NCBI GenBank assembly: GCA_011800155.1
Contig: CM022370.1
Location: 744,001 to 808,000, forward strand
DNA from: Flammulina velutipes
Lineage: Eukaryota; Basidiomycota; Agaricomycetes; Agaricales; Physalacriaceae
Length of the DNA stretch: 64,000 nt
Direction of reading: 5' to 3'
Within the stretch, counting starts at the first letter, position 1, and every line of letters begins with the position of its first letter. Positions 46,301 through 58,212 of this stretch are shown here, one piece after another. Below the pieces are notes generated by a model. The model searched no databases. It saw nothing but the letters and a program-made list of their open reading frames with translations, and had not been told where the DNA came from. A program made the position numbers and the translations under genes.

Positions 46301-46856
46301 CCTCGTCTTCTTCTGAGATGTCGGATAGGAAAGCGTCAGGTTGGTCGACGTCCTCCTCTTCCTCTTCGTCGTCGTCGTCTTCTGTAAGCAGACTCAGACG
46401 TTGAACCTCTTCTTCCTCCTCTTCAGAATCCGAGGCGAGATCAATTGGTTCCTCGAAACTGCCAACTCCGAGGGCACCAAATCCTGGACCCTCCCTAGGA
46501 TCGCGCGCCTTGCCCTTGTCGACTGTACGGCGCATTTGCATTTCAGAAAATGTGTCGTCGACCTCCGAATCCACATCTTCGCTGACATCGCCCTTGTCTG
46601 TGTAGGTTTCGCTGGTCCCTTTCGGATCAACCGAAGGCGCGTCGTTTTCATCCTGGACGTGTCCCAGCGCGCGACGAAGCGTGCCAGTGAGGTCGTCTAT
46701 CCACGAGTCGAATTCAGGCTGAGTGAACTTGTCGTATGGATTGTAAATGGGTCCCTTTAGTCTCGGCGTAGCTGATACGGTGAATGAAGCCGTGGTGGTG
46801 GTGGCGGGACGTGTTCTTCGATGTGGGGCAAATGCATTCGGCCAAGACGATGCCAT
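40378..46856 (-). CDS. Giant acidic protein with RanBP2-type zinc finger
   Basis: Exons in gene order: 46856..45644, 45594..42664, 42611..42468, 42415..42177, 42129..41555, 41506..40378; 2,076 residues. The N-terminus has an ordered stretch (GPIYNPYDKFTQPEFDSWID). About 1,500 residues dominated by Glu, Asp, Pro, Ser and Val follow, with no cysteine cluster. At 1585-1602 a zinc finger reads CHRCTFVNELTDVRCRIC, the C-x2-C-x3-N-x6-C-x2-C of RanBP2 fingers but without the usual leading Trp. The C-terminal 300 residues hold an ordered block (YRRISLPRYEGGPRIEFLVP, MEEEEIVDCGDV, LDFDAYLMGILRQLVGLDLL) and end in basic clusters (KPKRAGKKRQIRR, KKAKRRR). It is probably nuclear. Ubiquitin, RNA or Ran binding are all possible for such a finger; I do not assign one. 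Confidence 0.82.
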
Positions 46857-47351
46857 AATTGCGGACGTCAAAGGCGGATTGGCGGCGGACTAGCCAGGCC
46901 CGTGACGCGAAGGAGAGCGCGTTACTCGTGGTGGTCAGGAAAACGAATTTCAAACTCCGATGCCGCCCAATGTCTGAGTTTGAACAGCCGGCGCGCCACT
47001 TTGGATCATTCAACTGTCATCGTCTTTCCTCATCCGACTCTGAATCCTCTGCGGATCGACGTATCGTTGCTTCCCTGACTCCTAAACTCCTCTGCACTGT
47101 ATATTCCTCTCAATAAACTTGAAGCATTGGCAACCACCTCTTTGCACTGGTCTACCTCAATAATTAATCCCCTCTTCCAATGACTACTGCTGTGCTCTGA
47201 GACGGACGTCGGATAGGCACAGACAGGATGATGTGATCGTATTCATTTGCTGTCTTTTCTCTCGATCACTTTCGCCTGTCTATAAAGATGGTCTTACGGA
47301 GTGGTCTCTGCTTTCCTCAGGTTTGTCCCTTGTCCCAAGCACACCAACACC
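46857..47351. other. Divergent promoter region
   Basis: 495 bases between the start codons of the minus-strand zinc-finger gene and the plus-strand Csc1-like gene. A TATA box for the latter is at its right end. Confidence 0.5.
47281..47286 (+). promoter_or_regulatory. TATA box of the Csc1-like gene
   Basis: TATAAA in CTGTCTATAAAGATGG, 71 bases before the ATG at 47352. The nearby ATG at 47288 opens another frame and is not used. Confidence 0.45.
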
Positions 47352-50300
47352 ATGTCTACCTCGGCAGTAGGAGATGCTGCGGTGGCTGAGCGCAGCTTAA
47401 CTCCTTCTGCGGTGGGATACCAGTTTATCATCATGATTGGCGCTTCAGTATGTGTCCCGTTCAACATTTTCATGTCTCATATCTCATTTATTTAGATTCT
47501 GACCTTTTTCGTCTTCAGTGTCATTAGACCACGCCACAAGGTCAGTAAACACCACGTTCACACCTCTAAGAAAATATCTAATCCACGTTTGCAGCGTATC
47601 TACCAACCCAAGGTCAAGTACCATGTAGGCGATAAACCTCCTCCCAAGATATCTGGTTCCTTCTTTGGCTGGTTACCTCCCATCATACACACCAAGGAAT
47701 CCGAACTACTTGACAAAATTGGTCTAGACGCAGTCGCCTTCCTCCGCTTCATGCATCTCCTACGCACCCTCTTCATCGGCATCAGTATCCTCACATGTGG
47801 CATCCTCATTCCTATCAACGTCCTCTACAATCGCAAACCAGGGAACGTTGAAGAATGGAAACGAGACGTCCTCAGCGTCACCACCATCCGCGACGTCAAG
47901 GGCAAGAGTCTCCTCGCACACATCGCTGTGACATATGCCATCACACTCCTTGTCGTCGTCGTCGTATACCTACATTGGCGCGAAATGCTGAAGCTGCGTA
48001 AAGCCTGGTTCAAATCTTCGGCCCACATGGACACTTTTTACGCCCGCACACTTTGCGTCTTGCATGTTCCTCGCAGCCTGAAATCCGATGAGGGTATCAC
48101 AAAACTTTTGGACGGTGTCAAAATGCCATACCCTGCGACTTCCGTACATATCGGTCGCAAGGTTGGCAGACTGCCAGAACTCGTCGACTATCACAATAAC
48201 ACAGTGCGGGAACTGGAAACCATCCTAGTGAAGCATCTAAAAGGCGGCAAAGTCGGGAAGACGCGTCCAACAGTTCGGGTCGGTGGTTGCTGTGGTTTTG
48301 GTGGGACAAGACATGATGCCATTGAATACTACACGTAAGTTTTACCTTCTTCCATTTGTGTAAAAGTCTCATCACGCCTCTTAGGGTGAAGCTCAGAAGG
48401 ACTGAGGCAGCAGTCATTGATTATCGCAACCAAACTGATACCAGAAAACCGGAAATGTACGGTTTTGCGTCTCTCGCTGCAGTTCCATATGCGCACATCG
48501 CAGCAAGGAAACTGGCTGGGAAACGACCGAAAGGCGCTACCATCACTCTTTCACCCAACCCGAAAGATATTGTGCGTCTCTCTTTATTCTTGGCTTTCTG
48601 GCCGACTCGCTGACATCTCGTAGATTTGGGAGAACATGAACATGGCAGAGTCCGCCCTGGCACGTCGTAAACTCCTTGGATTCATTTGGCTCTGTCTCGC
48701 TTGCTTCCTGAGTCTGATTCCAACGTTCTTCGTCTCAGCCTTGGCCAATTTGGACGCTGTTCGTCATTCTTTTTCTATTCTACCAAACCTCTTCTCACAA
48801 AATGATAGGTCGCATTGTTCATCCATACGCCTTTCCTCCGAGACTGGCTCCAAAACTCAGAAACTTCATTCGCCATTATCCAGGGAGTTGTACCCCCTGC
48901 TATTGCCGCCTTCCTTGGATTCTTCCTGCCCAAGATCATGCGATGGCTCTCCCAATACATGGGCGCGCTCACTCATGCTCGCCTCGATAGAGCTGTCGTT
49001 GCGCGCTTTTTTGCCTTCAATGTGATCAGCCAACTTATCATTTTCACCTTAATCGGTGTTGCTTTCCGTGAGTTTCTCGATACTGACGTTTTGGATTGTT
49101 TGACTTTGTTCTTCAGGATCCGTTTCACAAGTCATTGTGCTCATCGGAGCACGAGCAAGCTTCAAGGAAATCCTCCACTCCTTAGATAGTGAGTATCGTT
49201 TAGACTTGCGCAGTGAATGTTCATTCATCATGGAACAGAATTACCGGACACAATCAACGAGACTTACATCAATCAGTCCTCTTTCTGGTTGCAATACTTT
49301 GCGTACGTATTAAGCCTACCTCTACCAGGCGCACACTAATATCTACCTCTAGTTTCCGCTTCTTTGGGGCGTTGATCTTCGACCTCGGACAAGCGGTGAA
49401 CCTAGTTTGGCTTTCTTTCAAGACACAGTGCGTGACTTCCTATTCAGGCTCAACATTATCCTCACCTTGACCGTAGCATCTTCGGAAGAACCCCGCGCGA
49501 TATCAGAGACTGGACGCAGCCTCAGCCATTCGAATACTCAATCCTCTACACAAACCAACTCTTCTTGGCGGCTGTCGCTCTTCTGTTTGCTCCGTTAGCG
49601 CCTCTGGTCGCCCTCGCGGCAACTATCGTATTCTACCTAAGCTCCTGGGTTTACAAGTACAACCTAATGTACGTGTTCATCACGCGTGTGGAAAGCGGTG
49701 GAGTAAGTCCTATACACAACTCGATGTGGCGCGAATGATAGCTTACCGCGCCCTTCTTTGTAGCGTCTGTGGAATGTTGTGATAAACCGGCTCCTATTCT
49801 GCGTTATCATGATGCAGGCTTTGATGATACTCAGTATGTATTGACTCTCGGCTCATTTGAGTCCCCTACTTATACGTGCACAGCCATCGGCCTACAGGAC
49901 AGATTCAAGTCATTACAATGGGTAGCGACCATTCCCCCGATGGTAATCATCATTGTATTCAAGTGGGTCCTCACATACAAGTTCGACAACGCGTTCCGTT
50001 ACTACGTGCCGACACCTGAAGAACTCAAATCGACAAAAATACATTCCAGCCAAGGCGACATCAAAGGTCATCGTTTGGAGAACCGCTTTGGTCACCCCGC
50101 GTTACACGCCGAGCTCTTCACGCCGATGCTTCATGCGGACATGATGCCGTTGTTGAGGCAAGTCTACGGAGGCGCCGTCACAGAAGACAAGTCCACTACC
50201 AAATTGAAGGAGTACGGCGGGCAACGGATGCCCACTCAGATGATTGATGGCCTCAAAATTGCTGCCGTTGCAAGAGTGCGTGCCTCCATTCCTTTGACTT

Positions 50301-50793
50301 CGCCTTCTAATTATCTGCGTAGCATGAATTGGAGTATGATCCGGCCATGTACCAACGCAATATGGCCGCCAACGCTGAATGGGATAGAAGGTCTACTATG
50401 ACTTCGAGCACCCTCCTCGGATCCAGCGCGTATTCGCCATCCATGATGAGCTCGATTCCAACGGCTAGGCCTCCTATCGGACAAACGCCTTCGGAATACT
50501 CGTACAACAGTTACGGATCGCCCCAGCCTCTACTCGACAATCGGTCAAACTACTTTGATAATCGATCATCCCAACACATGTCTATATCCCCTGGCATGCC
50601 CTCGCCTATGGCACAGTACCGCGTCGAGCCTATCCAGGAATCTGAGTTTGACCAACAGTATCCTCCTTCGCATTCGAGGGTAGGAAGCCAATACGATCAG
50701 GTTCCCTATAACGAACAGCAGCAGCCTTACACTGGCCCGCCTGTGCAGCGCCATTCAGGAATGGACTATCCATATTTCCCAGGCCCTCAATGA
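47352..50793 (+). CDS. CSC1/OSCA-family mechanosensitive cation channel
   Basis: A plasma-membrane channel of the DUF221/TMEM63 group that responds to osmotic or mechanical stress. Exons 47352..47447, 47496..47540, 47595..48334, 48385..48571, 48624..48758, 48809..49067, 49117..49188, 49239..49302, 49353..49427, 49477..49702, 49764..49833, 49884..50275, 50323..50793; 943 residues. The order is a first helix, RIYQPKVKYH and GWLPPIIHTKE, paired helices, and the cytosolic RRM-like loop (ARTLCVLHVPRSLKSDEGI). The catalogue block IWENMNMAESALARR and the pore helices (VVPPAIAAFLGFFLPKIMRW, FRFFGALIFDLGQAVNLVW) follow. FGRTPRDIRDWTQPQPFEY and the last helices come next. The C-terminal 160 residues are Ser/Pro/Tyr-rich and cytosolic. 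I cannot separate the Csc1, Rsn1 and Phm7 subgroups. Confidence 0.93.
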
Positions 50794-50913
50794 TAACTGA
50801 TAAGCCACTTACACACGATTTCTTTCTTTCTTCTCTGGGGGTTTCTCTTTGTAGCTGTATCCTATGTATAGTACCTTTCAACTAAACAATTCACGTCTTT
50901 CTTCTTTACCATC

Positions 50914-51670
50914 ATGACGTCAACTCTGGATTCCTTCGTGTCGCGTTCGAAAAGCCTGCCAGTCCCAATCGCGACATCTCAAGAGATACGTGACCGAGGG
51001 TCCATTTTTGTTGCCAATATCTTTCGATGCTCGACGCCTCAACAAGCGCGCGTCTGTGTTCAACATCTGCGGAACGTTATACATGGGAATAAACCAGCGT
51101 CTCATGAGATATCGGCGTATAGGTGTATGGTACCGAAACAGAAACATACAGGACTTGACGGACCGGATGATTTTGAAGTGGTGGGTGCTAGCGAGGATGA
51201 TGGTGAACAATGGGCCGGTGATAGGATTTTGAGGGTGATGAAAGAAGAGGCTATTTTAGACGCAGTTGTCATCGTCAGTCGCTGGTAAGCAGTAATACTA
51301 TTCATCATATAAATTGCTGATATGGCTCTTGACTCGTAGGTACGGTGGAACGATGCTCGGTCCAGTCCGTTTCTCCCACATCGAGACATGTACAGTGGAA
51401 GTGTGTGGCGTCTTCAAACAACAAGACGAGCTCAACGATTGCGTGCTCATGCTTTCCTCTCTTGATGCCGAACTTGCGCAACAGCGGGAGGAATTTAATT
51501 CGTTGATAACGAGCGAGGGAGGTGAACGCCAACAGTTCAAGTCACCTACGTATCCGGAGGAATGGACTATCGAAGACCTGGAGAAAGCGCAGCGCCTAGT
51601 TAAAGCTCGCGAAAATGCCATCAAGAGCTTGAAGACTATAATTGAGCAGAGGAAGAGTCAGAAGCCATAG
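50914..51670 (+). CDS. Impact N-terminal (UPF0029) domain protein
   Basis: Exons 50914..51284 and 51340..51670 give 233 residues. The Impact domain is clear: RGSIFVANIF, then DDGEQWAGDRILRVM, VVIVSRWYGGTMLGPVRF and HI, with the intron splitting the Trp codon of RWYGG. Yeast Yih1 and mammalian Impact carry this domain after an RWD domain and restrain the Gcn2 kinase. Here there is no RWD region. Instead a C-terminal helix (ELAQQREEFNSLI, then EDLEKAQRLVKARENAIKSL) follows, as in the stand-alone fungal members. A role in translation control is therefore inference. It lies 120 bases after the channel gene in the same direction. Confidence 0.88.
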
Positions 51671-52425
51671 GTATGGGCTCTCCAAGTCCCTAATTATGTG
51701 GCGGCTTCGACTGATGGCATACTCCACTGCAGACTTGTGGGTTTTAATCTCCAATTTAATAATGGCGGAGAAGGATATGAGCCTGAGCGTATCCACAATA
51801 TCTCAGTCCGTGTCTGCTTTTGCTGTGGTGTCCAATGGTGTTCGTTTACATTACAAGTGCTTAATCACCTGGACACGTGGCCGCGTATCGTGCGCCACAC
51901 GCCGATTCGCAGATGAATCGCAGAAAGTCTCTCGCTCTTATTTTCCGGCCCAGTCTTCTTTCTTCTATGTAAAGCCCGGGAACAGATATGCCTACGCGTC
52001 CGCCACTCAATCGTCTTCATAGGTCGCCGTAAAGCGGAAGATCAAGATAAACTTTAAAGATAACAATCGCGTAAAATCGAAGATGAGATATGGAGTGGTC
52101 GCCACAACCAATCGTGACGCGTTGAGGATGCATGGTCCCAAGAAATAGATATGAAAGACCGGTCTCCTTTGCACGTTCCGGGGTTCGGAGTATAAGACGG
52201 AATGGACTAGGTCCTTGGACTTGGATTTCATTTAGAAATTATTGGAAACCGCATCGACGGCGAGGATCTCATCGATGGCGATTGAGAATATGGAGACACC
52301 AAGATGTACGCGTGATCATAGAGAAAATATGGGTTTGAAAATAATTCCACACTTTCTGACACAACCGTCTACGGGATGGAAATTGATGTCCTGAGCCTGA
52401 ACAAAACAGGGAAAAGATAAACGAT
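51671..52425. other. Convergent spacer, no gene seen
   Basis: 755 bases between the Impact-domain stop and the Rer1 stop. Short frames only. Confidence 0.5.
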
Positions 52426-53278
52426 CTATTGGCCCGAGCCGTAACGTGCTTTGCGCCCAATGTCGAACGGTACGTATTTGTATTTGATCATGTGTCTAGA
52501 CGCGCGACCGTGATTAGGGAGACGAAGCCACGAAAAACAAGAGACTCACTGTATCTGGCGTCTCATTGTCAACGCAAATAGGACGAAGAAGTAAACGACG
52601 AGGATGGGCCAGTAGACGGGCACGTCAAAGATCTCCGAGCTGGTGGCTAGGATAGCGAATATTATAGCTCTGGTGGACGACAGCCTAAGCAGGATAAGAT
52701 ATACAGCTGCAGTATAGCGTGGGTTCGACTCACCAGGCTTGCCATTCCGGTAGACGTCGTACAAAAGGGCGGAATTCGTCGTCTCTCTGGCTGGGAAGAG
52801 GGCTCCTTTCTGTATCGCCACCTTCTTCAATCTCGTCAGCCATGAGGTCTTCCTGCAGCGACGGGTCGAATCTTGGTTGAAGGAAAGCCAACAGTAGATT
52901 TAAAAGGTAAATGGCGAGACCGTCTGAAGGAACATGAGTACGCTCTCCGTGTGAAATAGATGAGACGCACAGCAGACTAAAATTTTGGATGCCACGGTCA
53001 GCCATTAGGTTCCTCGGTGAAGACAGAGCGCGTACCTATGTACCACTGTAGGCGTCGGTTAGATAAGTAACGGCGTTGACACGGGAAGGACTCACTCCTT
53101 GAGAAAGCACGATACGTAGCATGAAAACGCATAGTAATCCTGCAGTCGACAGCCAGCGGTTGAGAATAAAAGGCGTCAAGCGGTCGAGTACTTGTTGGTA
53201 TTGTCTTTGCAGTCGTAAATACTTTTCCGTAACTTTCTGTGCAGGCGTGGAGTCCCCCGAATCTGTGTCGGACATCAT
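52426..53278 (-). CDS. RER1: Rer1, ER membrane protein retrieval receptor
   Basis: A four-helix Golgi receptor that returns escaped ER membrane proteins in COPI vesicles. Exons in gene order: 53278..53096, 53045..53036, 52976..52971, 52923..52734, 52684..52550, 52495..52426; 197 residues. Family blocks are [19 protein letters not shown], then [45 protein letters not shown]-like [50 protein letters not shown] and a short tail. Exon 3 is only six bases (TCTGCT). With it the protein matches the invariant WYIVTYALGIY-type helix; without it four residues are lost. The doubled ATG at the start makes the first Met ambiguous by one codon. The gene is divergent from the Tda10-like gene, with 229 bases between ATGs. 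Confidence 0.93.
52971..52976 (-). other. Six-base microexon of RER1
   Basis: TCTGCT between acceptor AATTTTAG and donor GTGCGTCT on the minus strand, flanked by introns of 59 and 47 bases. It supplies the end of a Val codon, a Cys codon and the first base of a Tyr codon, giving WYIVCYGLA. Confidence 0.8.
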
Positions 53279-53507
53279 GGTGGTCGTGTCGAGAGCTTTA
53301 AGGAACAGAACGTGTTCATATGGGGGTTACGTAATGGAAAATCATCCTCTCATCTACCACCACTGGCGCCAGCTTGATTTGCTAACAACGTTGGACAGCT
53401 TTATTATGCGTATCTGGTAGTGCAACGCACCACGTCCTTGACTCTGGATTTGTGACTTCTTGGAAACGCCCGAAATCCGGCCCGTCCACTATAGGCTCCA
53501 CCCTACC

Positions 53508-54535
53508 ATGTCCTCCGTTGACCACATTCTGAAGCACGTTTTGGGTCTCTTGGATTCCAAAGAAAGCGGAAAACCTCTCTTCATCGCGCTGCAAGGCCCC
53601 CAGGGATCTGGAAAATCCTACCTGACCGAACTCACCCACAAACTCCTGTCCAATCCGCCACACTCCCTTCGCGTTGTCACACTCTCGATCGACGACTTGT
53701 ACCTCCCCCACGAGGGTCTCGTAAAGCTCTCTGCGGACCATCCCGATAACCCACTATGGCGTGGGCGTGGTCAGCCAGGAACTCACGACATCCCTTTGGG
53801 CCTCGACATCTTAAAGGCACTGAAAGAGTGTGATACGAGCGAGGTTGAGATACCTCAGTTCGAGAAGAGCCTATTCAATGGTGAAGGTGACAGGCTCCCG
53901 ATGTCTGGTAACTCGGTGCGGACACCTGTGGATGTTGTGATCATGGAAGGCTGGTGCACCGGGTTTTATCCTATATCTTCTACCGAGCTAGACAAGCGTT
54001 GGGATGGTGTTTGGATGGAACAGAAGTCTGCGTTAGGACTTTCGGACGCGATTATTGGATCAAAGAAGAATCTAGAGGATGTCAATCAGGCTCTGCAACA
54101 GTACCTGGAGCTATGGTCGTATTTCGACGCCTTCGTTCAGGTAACGCGTTTCTCCTACCGCAAGTCTACATTTTTCTGACTTGCATCAGTTGCAGCCGAG
54201 CCCGACGGACGCGTCTATCTCTCCTTATTCTGTGATCTATCAATGGAGGCTTCAGCAGGAACATAACATGAAGGCTCGCAATGGTGGACTCGGTATGTCC
54301 GATGATGCGGTAAAATTGTAATCTATCCTTTCTTTCCGGCAGCTGGCACCCATCTCATCCATCTTCTCTCGTCAGATTTGTGGACCGCTATATCCCCGGT
54401 TACATTTTCTTTGGGGACGGTGTGACCGACGGATATCAGGTGGGCTCAGTGGCGTCTGCACCGCCATGGATAGACAAAGGGCTCCGAATATATATTGACG
54501 AGCGCCGAGAGGTGGTAAACGTGGGTAGGCTGTGA
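53508..54535 (+). CDS. TDA10: Tda10/D-glycerate 3-kinase-like P-loop ATPase
   Basis: Exons 53508..54140, 54190..54317, 54376..54535 give 306 residues. The Walker A loop GPQGSGKS is at 30-37. Substrate-site blocks typical of the family follow: LSIDDLYLPHEGL, NPLWRGRGQPGTHDIPLG, PQFEKSLFNGEGDR and VVIMEGWCTGFYP, then FDAFVQL, WRLQQEH and FVDRYIPGYIFFGDGV. This matches yeast Tda10 and plant glycerate kinase, which phosphorylate D-glycerate in the photorespiratory pathway in plants. The yeast protein's substrate is not settled, so the reaction here is inferred. The start follows a TACC and is the first ATG in frame before the conserved core. Confidence 0.9.
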
Positions 54536-54808
54536 CTCAAGATCCTCATTGTCCGCCCTTTTTGTACTGCGGGAAGCAGGTCTGCATATGGCAGCTTTGA
54601 ATCTTACGGGTGACTCATTTTCCTTAGCCCAGAGATGTCCTGTCTTCTCAATATCAATCACCTAGTAGCAGTATAGCAAGCCCTTAGATGGGAATTTTCG
54701 TCCTTAAGTCGGACTCGAAGTTCGTCCTCCGGTTACTACCATAGTCATGCTTATCGATCATTTTCCCTCTTGCATCGATCGACTTGCGTCTGACGCCTAT
54801 TCATCACA

Positions 54809-55714
54809 ATGTCAGCTTACGGTGCGATAGTCTCTGCCAAGTTTGGCTCTATACTCCCCTCGACGAAATGGCACTCGTCATCGAAGCAAGGCTCAATCAC
54901 AGTGCACCACGCAACACTCCAAACTGCACGTCCGCTGCACGGCTTGATCGAGTATCTGTATTCCATATTTGCGCAAGTCGTCGAGGAAGGCATGACCTAC
55001 CCACAGGAAGGTCCTATCGATCAAGTGGCGTTCGAGAGCTACTTCTTCGCCGCAGACGTCTTTGTGGCGATTCTCGGCGCACAGAGTGAGGAGTCACAAA
55101 CCGAAGCCAGGGGACCCGTTGAATCGCCATGGGAGATTCAAGATGCTGCTGCTGGAAGATCTTGGGAAGAATGCGTCATGGGCATGTACTACGTATGTTT
55201 CCTCGATAATAGCGCCACTAATCTGAGAAAGGTATTGACGCTGCTCCCAGATTAAACCAAATTACCCAGGGAGGTCTTCTCATGTGAGTTGTTATGTCTA
55301 TCATACTATGACCGTCGTAATAAATTGCTGTATCTGACTTGGTTTCATGTTATGCGTAGATCTGTAACGCCGGATTCGTTGTACCCTCAGCACAGCGCGG
55401 GCGGGGATTCGGAACAGTTCTCGCCAACTCGTACGTCCACTACGCGCCAAAGCTCGGGTATCAAGCAAGTGTTTTCAATCTCGTATACACCAATAACATG
55501 GCATCCGTCAAGTACGCGTTTTCTATTACTATCATGTTGGGACAGGTGCTCAAATACGTTATTCGGGTATAGACTTTGGGAGCGACTTGGGTTCATCAAG
55601 GCTGGGTGTATTCCTCGCGCGGGAAGGTTGAAGCGAAAGGATGGAAATGGAGAGGAGTACTGGGATGCATGGGTGTTTTACAAAAGCTTCATTGACAGCA
55701 CTCCCGCTACATAG
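54809..55714 (+). CDS. GNAT-family N-acetyltransferase
   Basis: Exons 54809..55192, 55251..55283, 55360..55511, 55573..55714 give 236 residues. The acetyl-CoA loop is QRGRGFG at 151-157, preceded by the strand CNAGFVVPSA and followed by the helix GTVLANSYVHYAPKLGY. FNLVYTNNMASVKLWERLGF, the classical Asn-x-x-Ala-x-x-x-Tyr/Leu-x-x-x-Gly-Phe end of GNAT domains, is present. The N-terminal half (LIEYLYSIFAQVVEEGMTYP and FESYFFAADVFVAILG) matches fungal GNAT proteins with an extended first half. The acceptor substrate is unknown. Confidence 0.88.
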
Positions 55715-57181
55715 AGCGCCGAAGGTGTTCAAAGAATCCCAAGTTGGTGTGTGACTCGAAGCACTCTGCGCATGCATTTCTGGCATGAGGCGTTTGGTCC
55801 CATACGATGTATTATTCAGGGTAAGCGGAACAAAGCTCGAGGGCAGGCGGGACAAAGTATTGACAAAATATAGAATCGCCAAGTGGCGAGTGGCCACTGC
55901 CTTCTCGCAGCCTCGCGATTGCGATGTTGAAAGCGCAGTTTTTGATTCTCAGATAGACAGCTCACAGGACTTTTCTAGAGGAATCATAGCTTTAGGAAAT
56001 TGCTGACCAGTGGCGCGGAGACAGAGCGTATATCTATACTATATCTCGGAGGGGTAAGTTTGAGCGATCGACCACGAGCAACGCTCATGGCTCCGTACAG
56101 GAGCCAAGCCGTGATGCGACATCCTCTTTCGATATACAATGTCTCGTTGATGGTACACGTTGTAGGGATATGATCTTGTGATGAAATCAGAACATGCAGT
56201 GTAAGATAGTAAATTGGTGGAAGATTCGGCGGCCAAAGGGCATGCATGTGGGAATACTGGGGATGAAAAAGGCTTAAGCTTTGACTGAAATGTCGGACGA
56301 CTTGACGAGGAGACAGCGAGGGGCACGCCGAAAGAGGACCGAGACGTATTTACATGCGGACTGCCTGTCACGTACACATATAGCTACGCCTTAGATAGAT
56401 CCGTGCAATCCAGTGTAGTGCGCAACGAGCCTCGGGCGCTGTGGACACGGATGAGTAACAGGTATCACACAGCTCTGCAAATCCTTTTAGGATTCCTAGT
56501 CATCGCAGAACGGGGGCAGAGCTACTGCGTCGAAGCGCATAGGGTGCCGAGCCCCGACATCGCTACCGGAGGCCTTTAGAATACTTTCACGGCGCACAGC
56601 AGTTTTGGTGAAAACTCACGGTTGATCAGATCTCGGCATCAGTCCCTGGTCATTCGCGACCCTTGTGACACATGTCACTGGCGGAGCATGGAGGCAGGCT
56701 GTTCGGGGGTTATTTAACCACGCCCATGTTCCCTTTTCGACTTTGTTGACTGCCCCCTCCGGAGGCACTGACTCTTTTGATTCTCGTTCTCTACGGCGCT
56801 TGTTTTCCGACCCCTTCGTTGGTGTTCGCCCACATACTCTCGACAGAGTCGCTCTGGTTCGACTTGCGTATACCCCTCCCCTCCCCGACACTCCTAGCTG
56901 CTTTCCTCCCTTTTCTCTTCAAAAAACTGCCTCAGGTGAGCCTTCTTGCCTCATTGCATCGCAAGGGAATTGCCAAAAGGAGCAAGGACGACTAGTTGTT
57001 TGGTACATCACCAGAGTTTTTTTCTGATGACGATGGGTCTTCCGAATCAGGCTCGAATCTCGGACGTTCGAGCACATAATAGTCTTCTGTCCGGCCTATA
57101 TCTATCGCTTTTCGTGGTCACAGTTCTTACCCTTTTTGTTACAGCCATACTTAAACCTGTGTTATCGAGATCACACCGCAG
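55715..57181. other. Intergenic region and likely leader of the cyclin gene
   Basis: About 1.5 kb. The right part may hold a 5' leader with an intron (donor CTCAG|GTGAGC at 56935/56936, acceptor CGCAG at 57181), because the cyclin ATG at 57182 follows directly on an AG. A TTATTTAA element is near 56710. Nothing else is recognised. Confidence 0.45.
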
Positions 57182-58212
57182 ATGGCTACAGCTGCACATG
57201 GACCCCAGCACGATGTCGCACAACGTAAAACGACCAATCGACGAAGTACATTTCAATCCATACCTCCGGTGAGAGCGAATCTCTTCAGTGGCTCACCAGC
57301 GCCTCATTTCACTAGCCACAGACAACAAAGGTGGATCCGTACTATGGCCAGGAAGAAATCGCCTGCCTTTCCGCCCGCTTCGTCACTCATCTATTCGCAT
57401 GTCCAGAAAACCCTCCCTCATCCAGTCCATCCAACGCTAAACTCCCCTTTTTCATCGCCTACGCCTTTCATCGGACGAAGCTTAATTCTGCCGTCACGTT
57501 CGCTGCCCTCATATTACTACAACGCCTCAAAGCACGATTTCCCACCGCCAGGGGCTCTTCGGGACACCGTCTTTTTCTATCCGCTTTCATGATCGCCTCA
57601 AAGGTCATCTGCGACGACACCTACTCGAACAAATCCTGGACGATTGTCGGTCAAGGAATGTTCAATCTCCGCGAGGTCAATCAAATGGAGCGCGAGATGT
57701 GCTCATATTTAGATTGGGAGCTTACCGTCGACAATGTCCTCCTTCGCGAGTTCGAAACGATGGTGCGCAGAGACTTCAAGAGCCCAGACGGCCCATTCCC
57801 CACATATTCCCTGACGATGGTCTCGAAACGTGCGATGCGCGCCGCGCAATCTTCGACGGCCACTCCCCTTCCCGAACCCATTGCGTCCACAAGCCCTATA
57901 CCCATGTTTGCTAACGGCAGTCGCCACCCTTCCCCCGCCTCCTCAGAGGCTTCGCCACAACGACGAAAACGGACGAAGGTTTATGCAGACTCACCACCGG
58001 AGACTCCGTCTCCGAGTTACTCTATGTCATCCCCCGCTTCTTCAGCATCCCCTGCGACGCCAAGTGGCCCTCACGACTTGTCGGTGAAGATACGTGGCGT
58101 CGATTCACCTTTAGGATTCGCCCTTGTGCGAGACAAGTCGAAAGACAGATTACTTACCGGTCACCCCCTCAAACCACGGATGTTTTCTATAGCAAGTACG
58201 ACTACCTGGTAG
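57182..58212 (+). CDS. Pho85-type (Pcl1/2-like) cyclin
   Basis: Exons 57182..57268 and 57331..58212 give 322 residues. The cyclin box includes EEIACLSARFVTHLFACPE, AKLPFFIAYAFHRTKL, TFAALILLQRLKARFPTARG, SAFMIASKVICDDTYSNKSW and LREVNQMEREMCSYLDWEL. This is the signature of the fungal Pcl group that partners the Pho85 kinase in G1 progression, polarity and nutrient signalling. The C-terminal 130 residues are Ser/Pro/Thr-rich with a basic cluster (PQRRKRTK) and many potential SP/TP kinase sites. The short first exon is taken from the ATG immediately after an AG; an upstream coding exon cannot be excluded. Confidence 0.9.
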
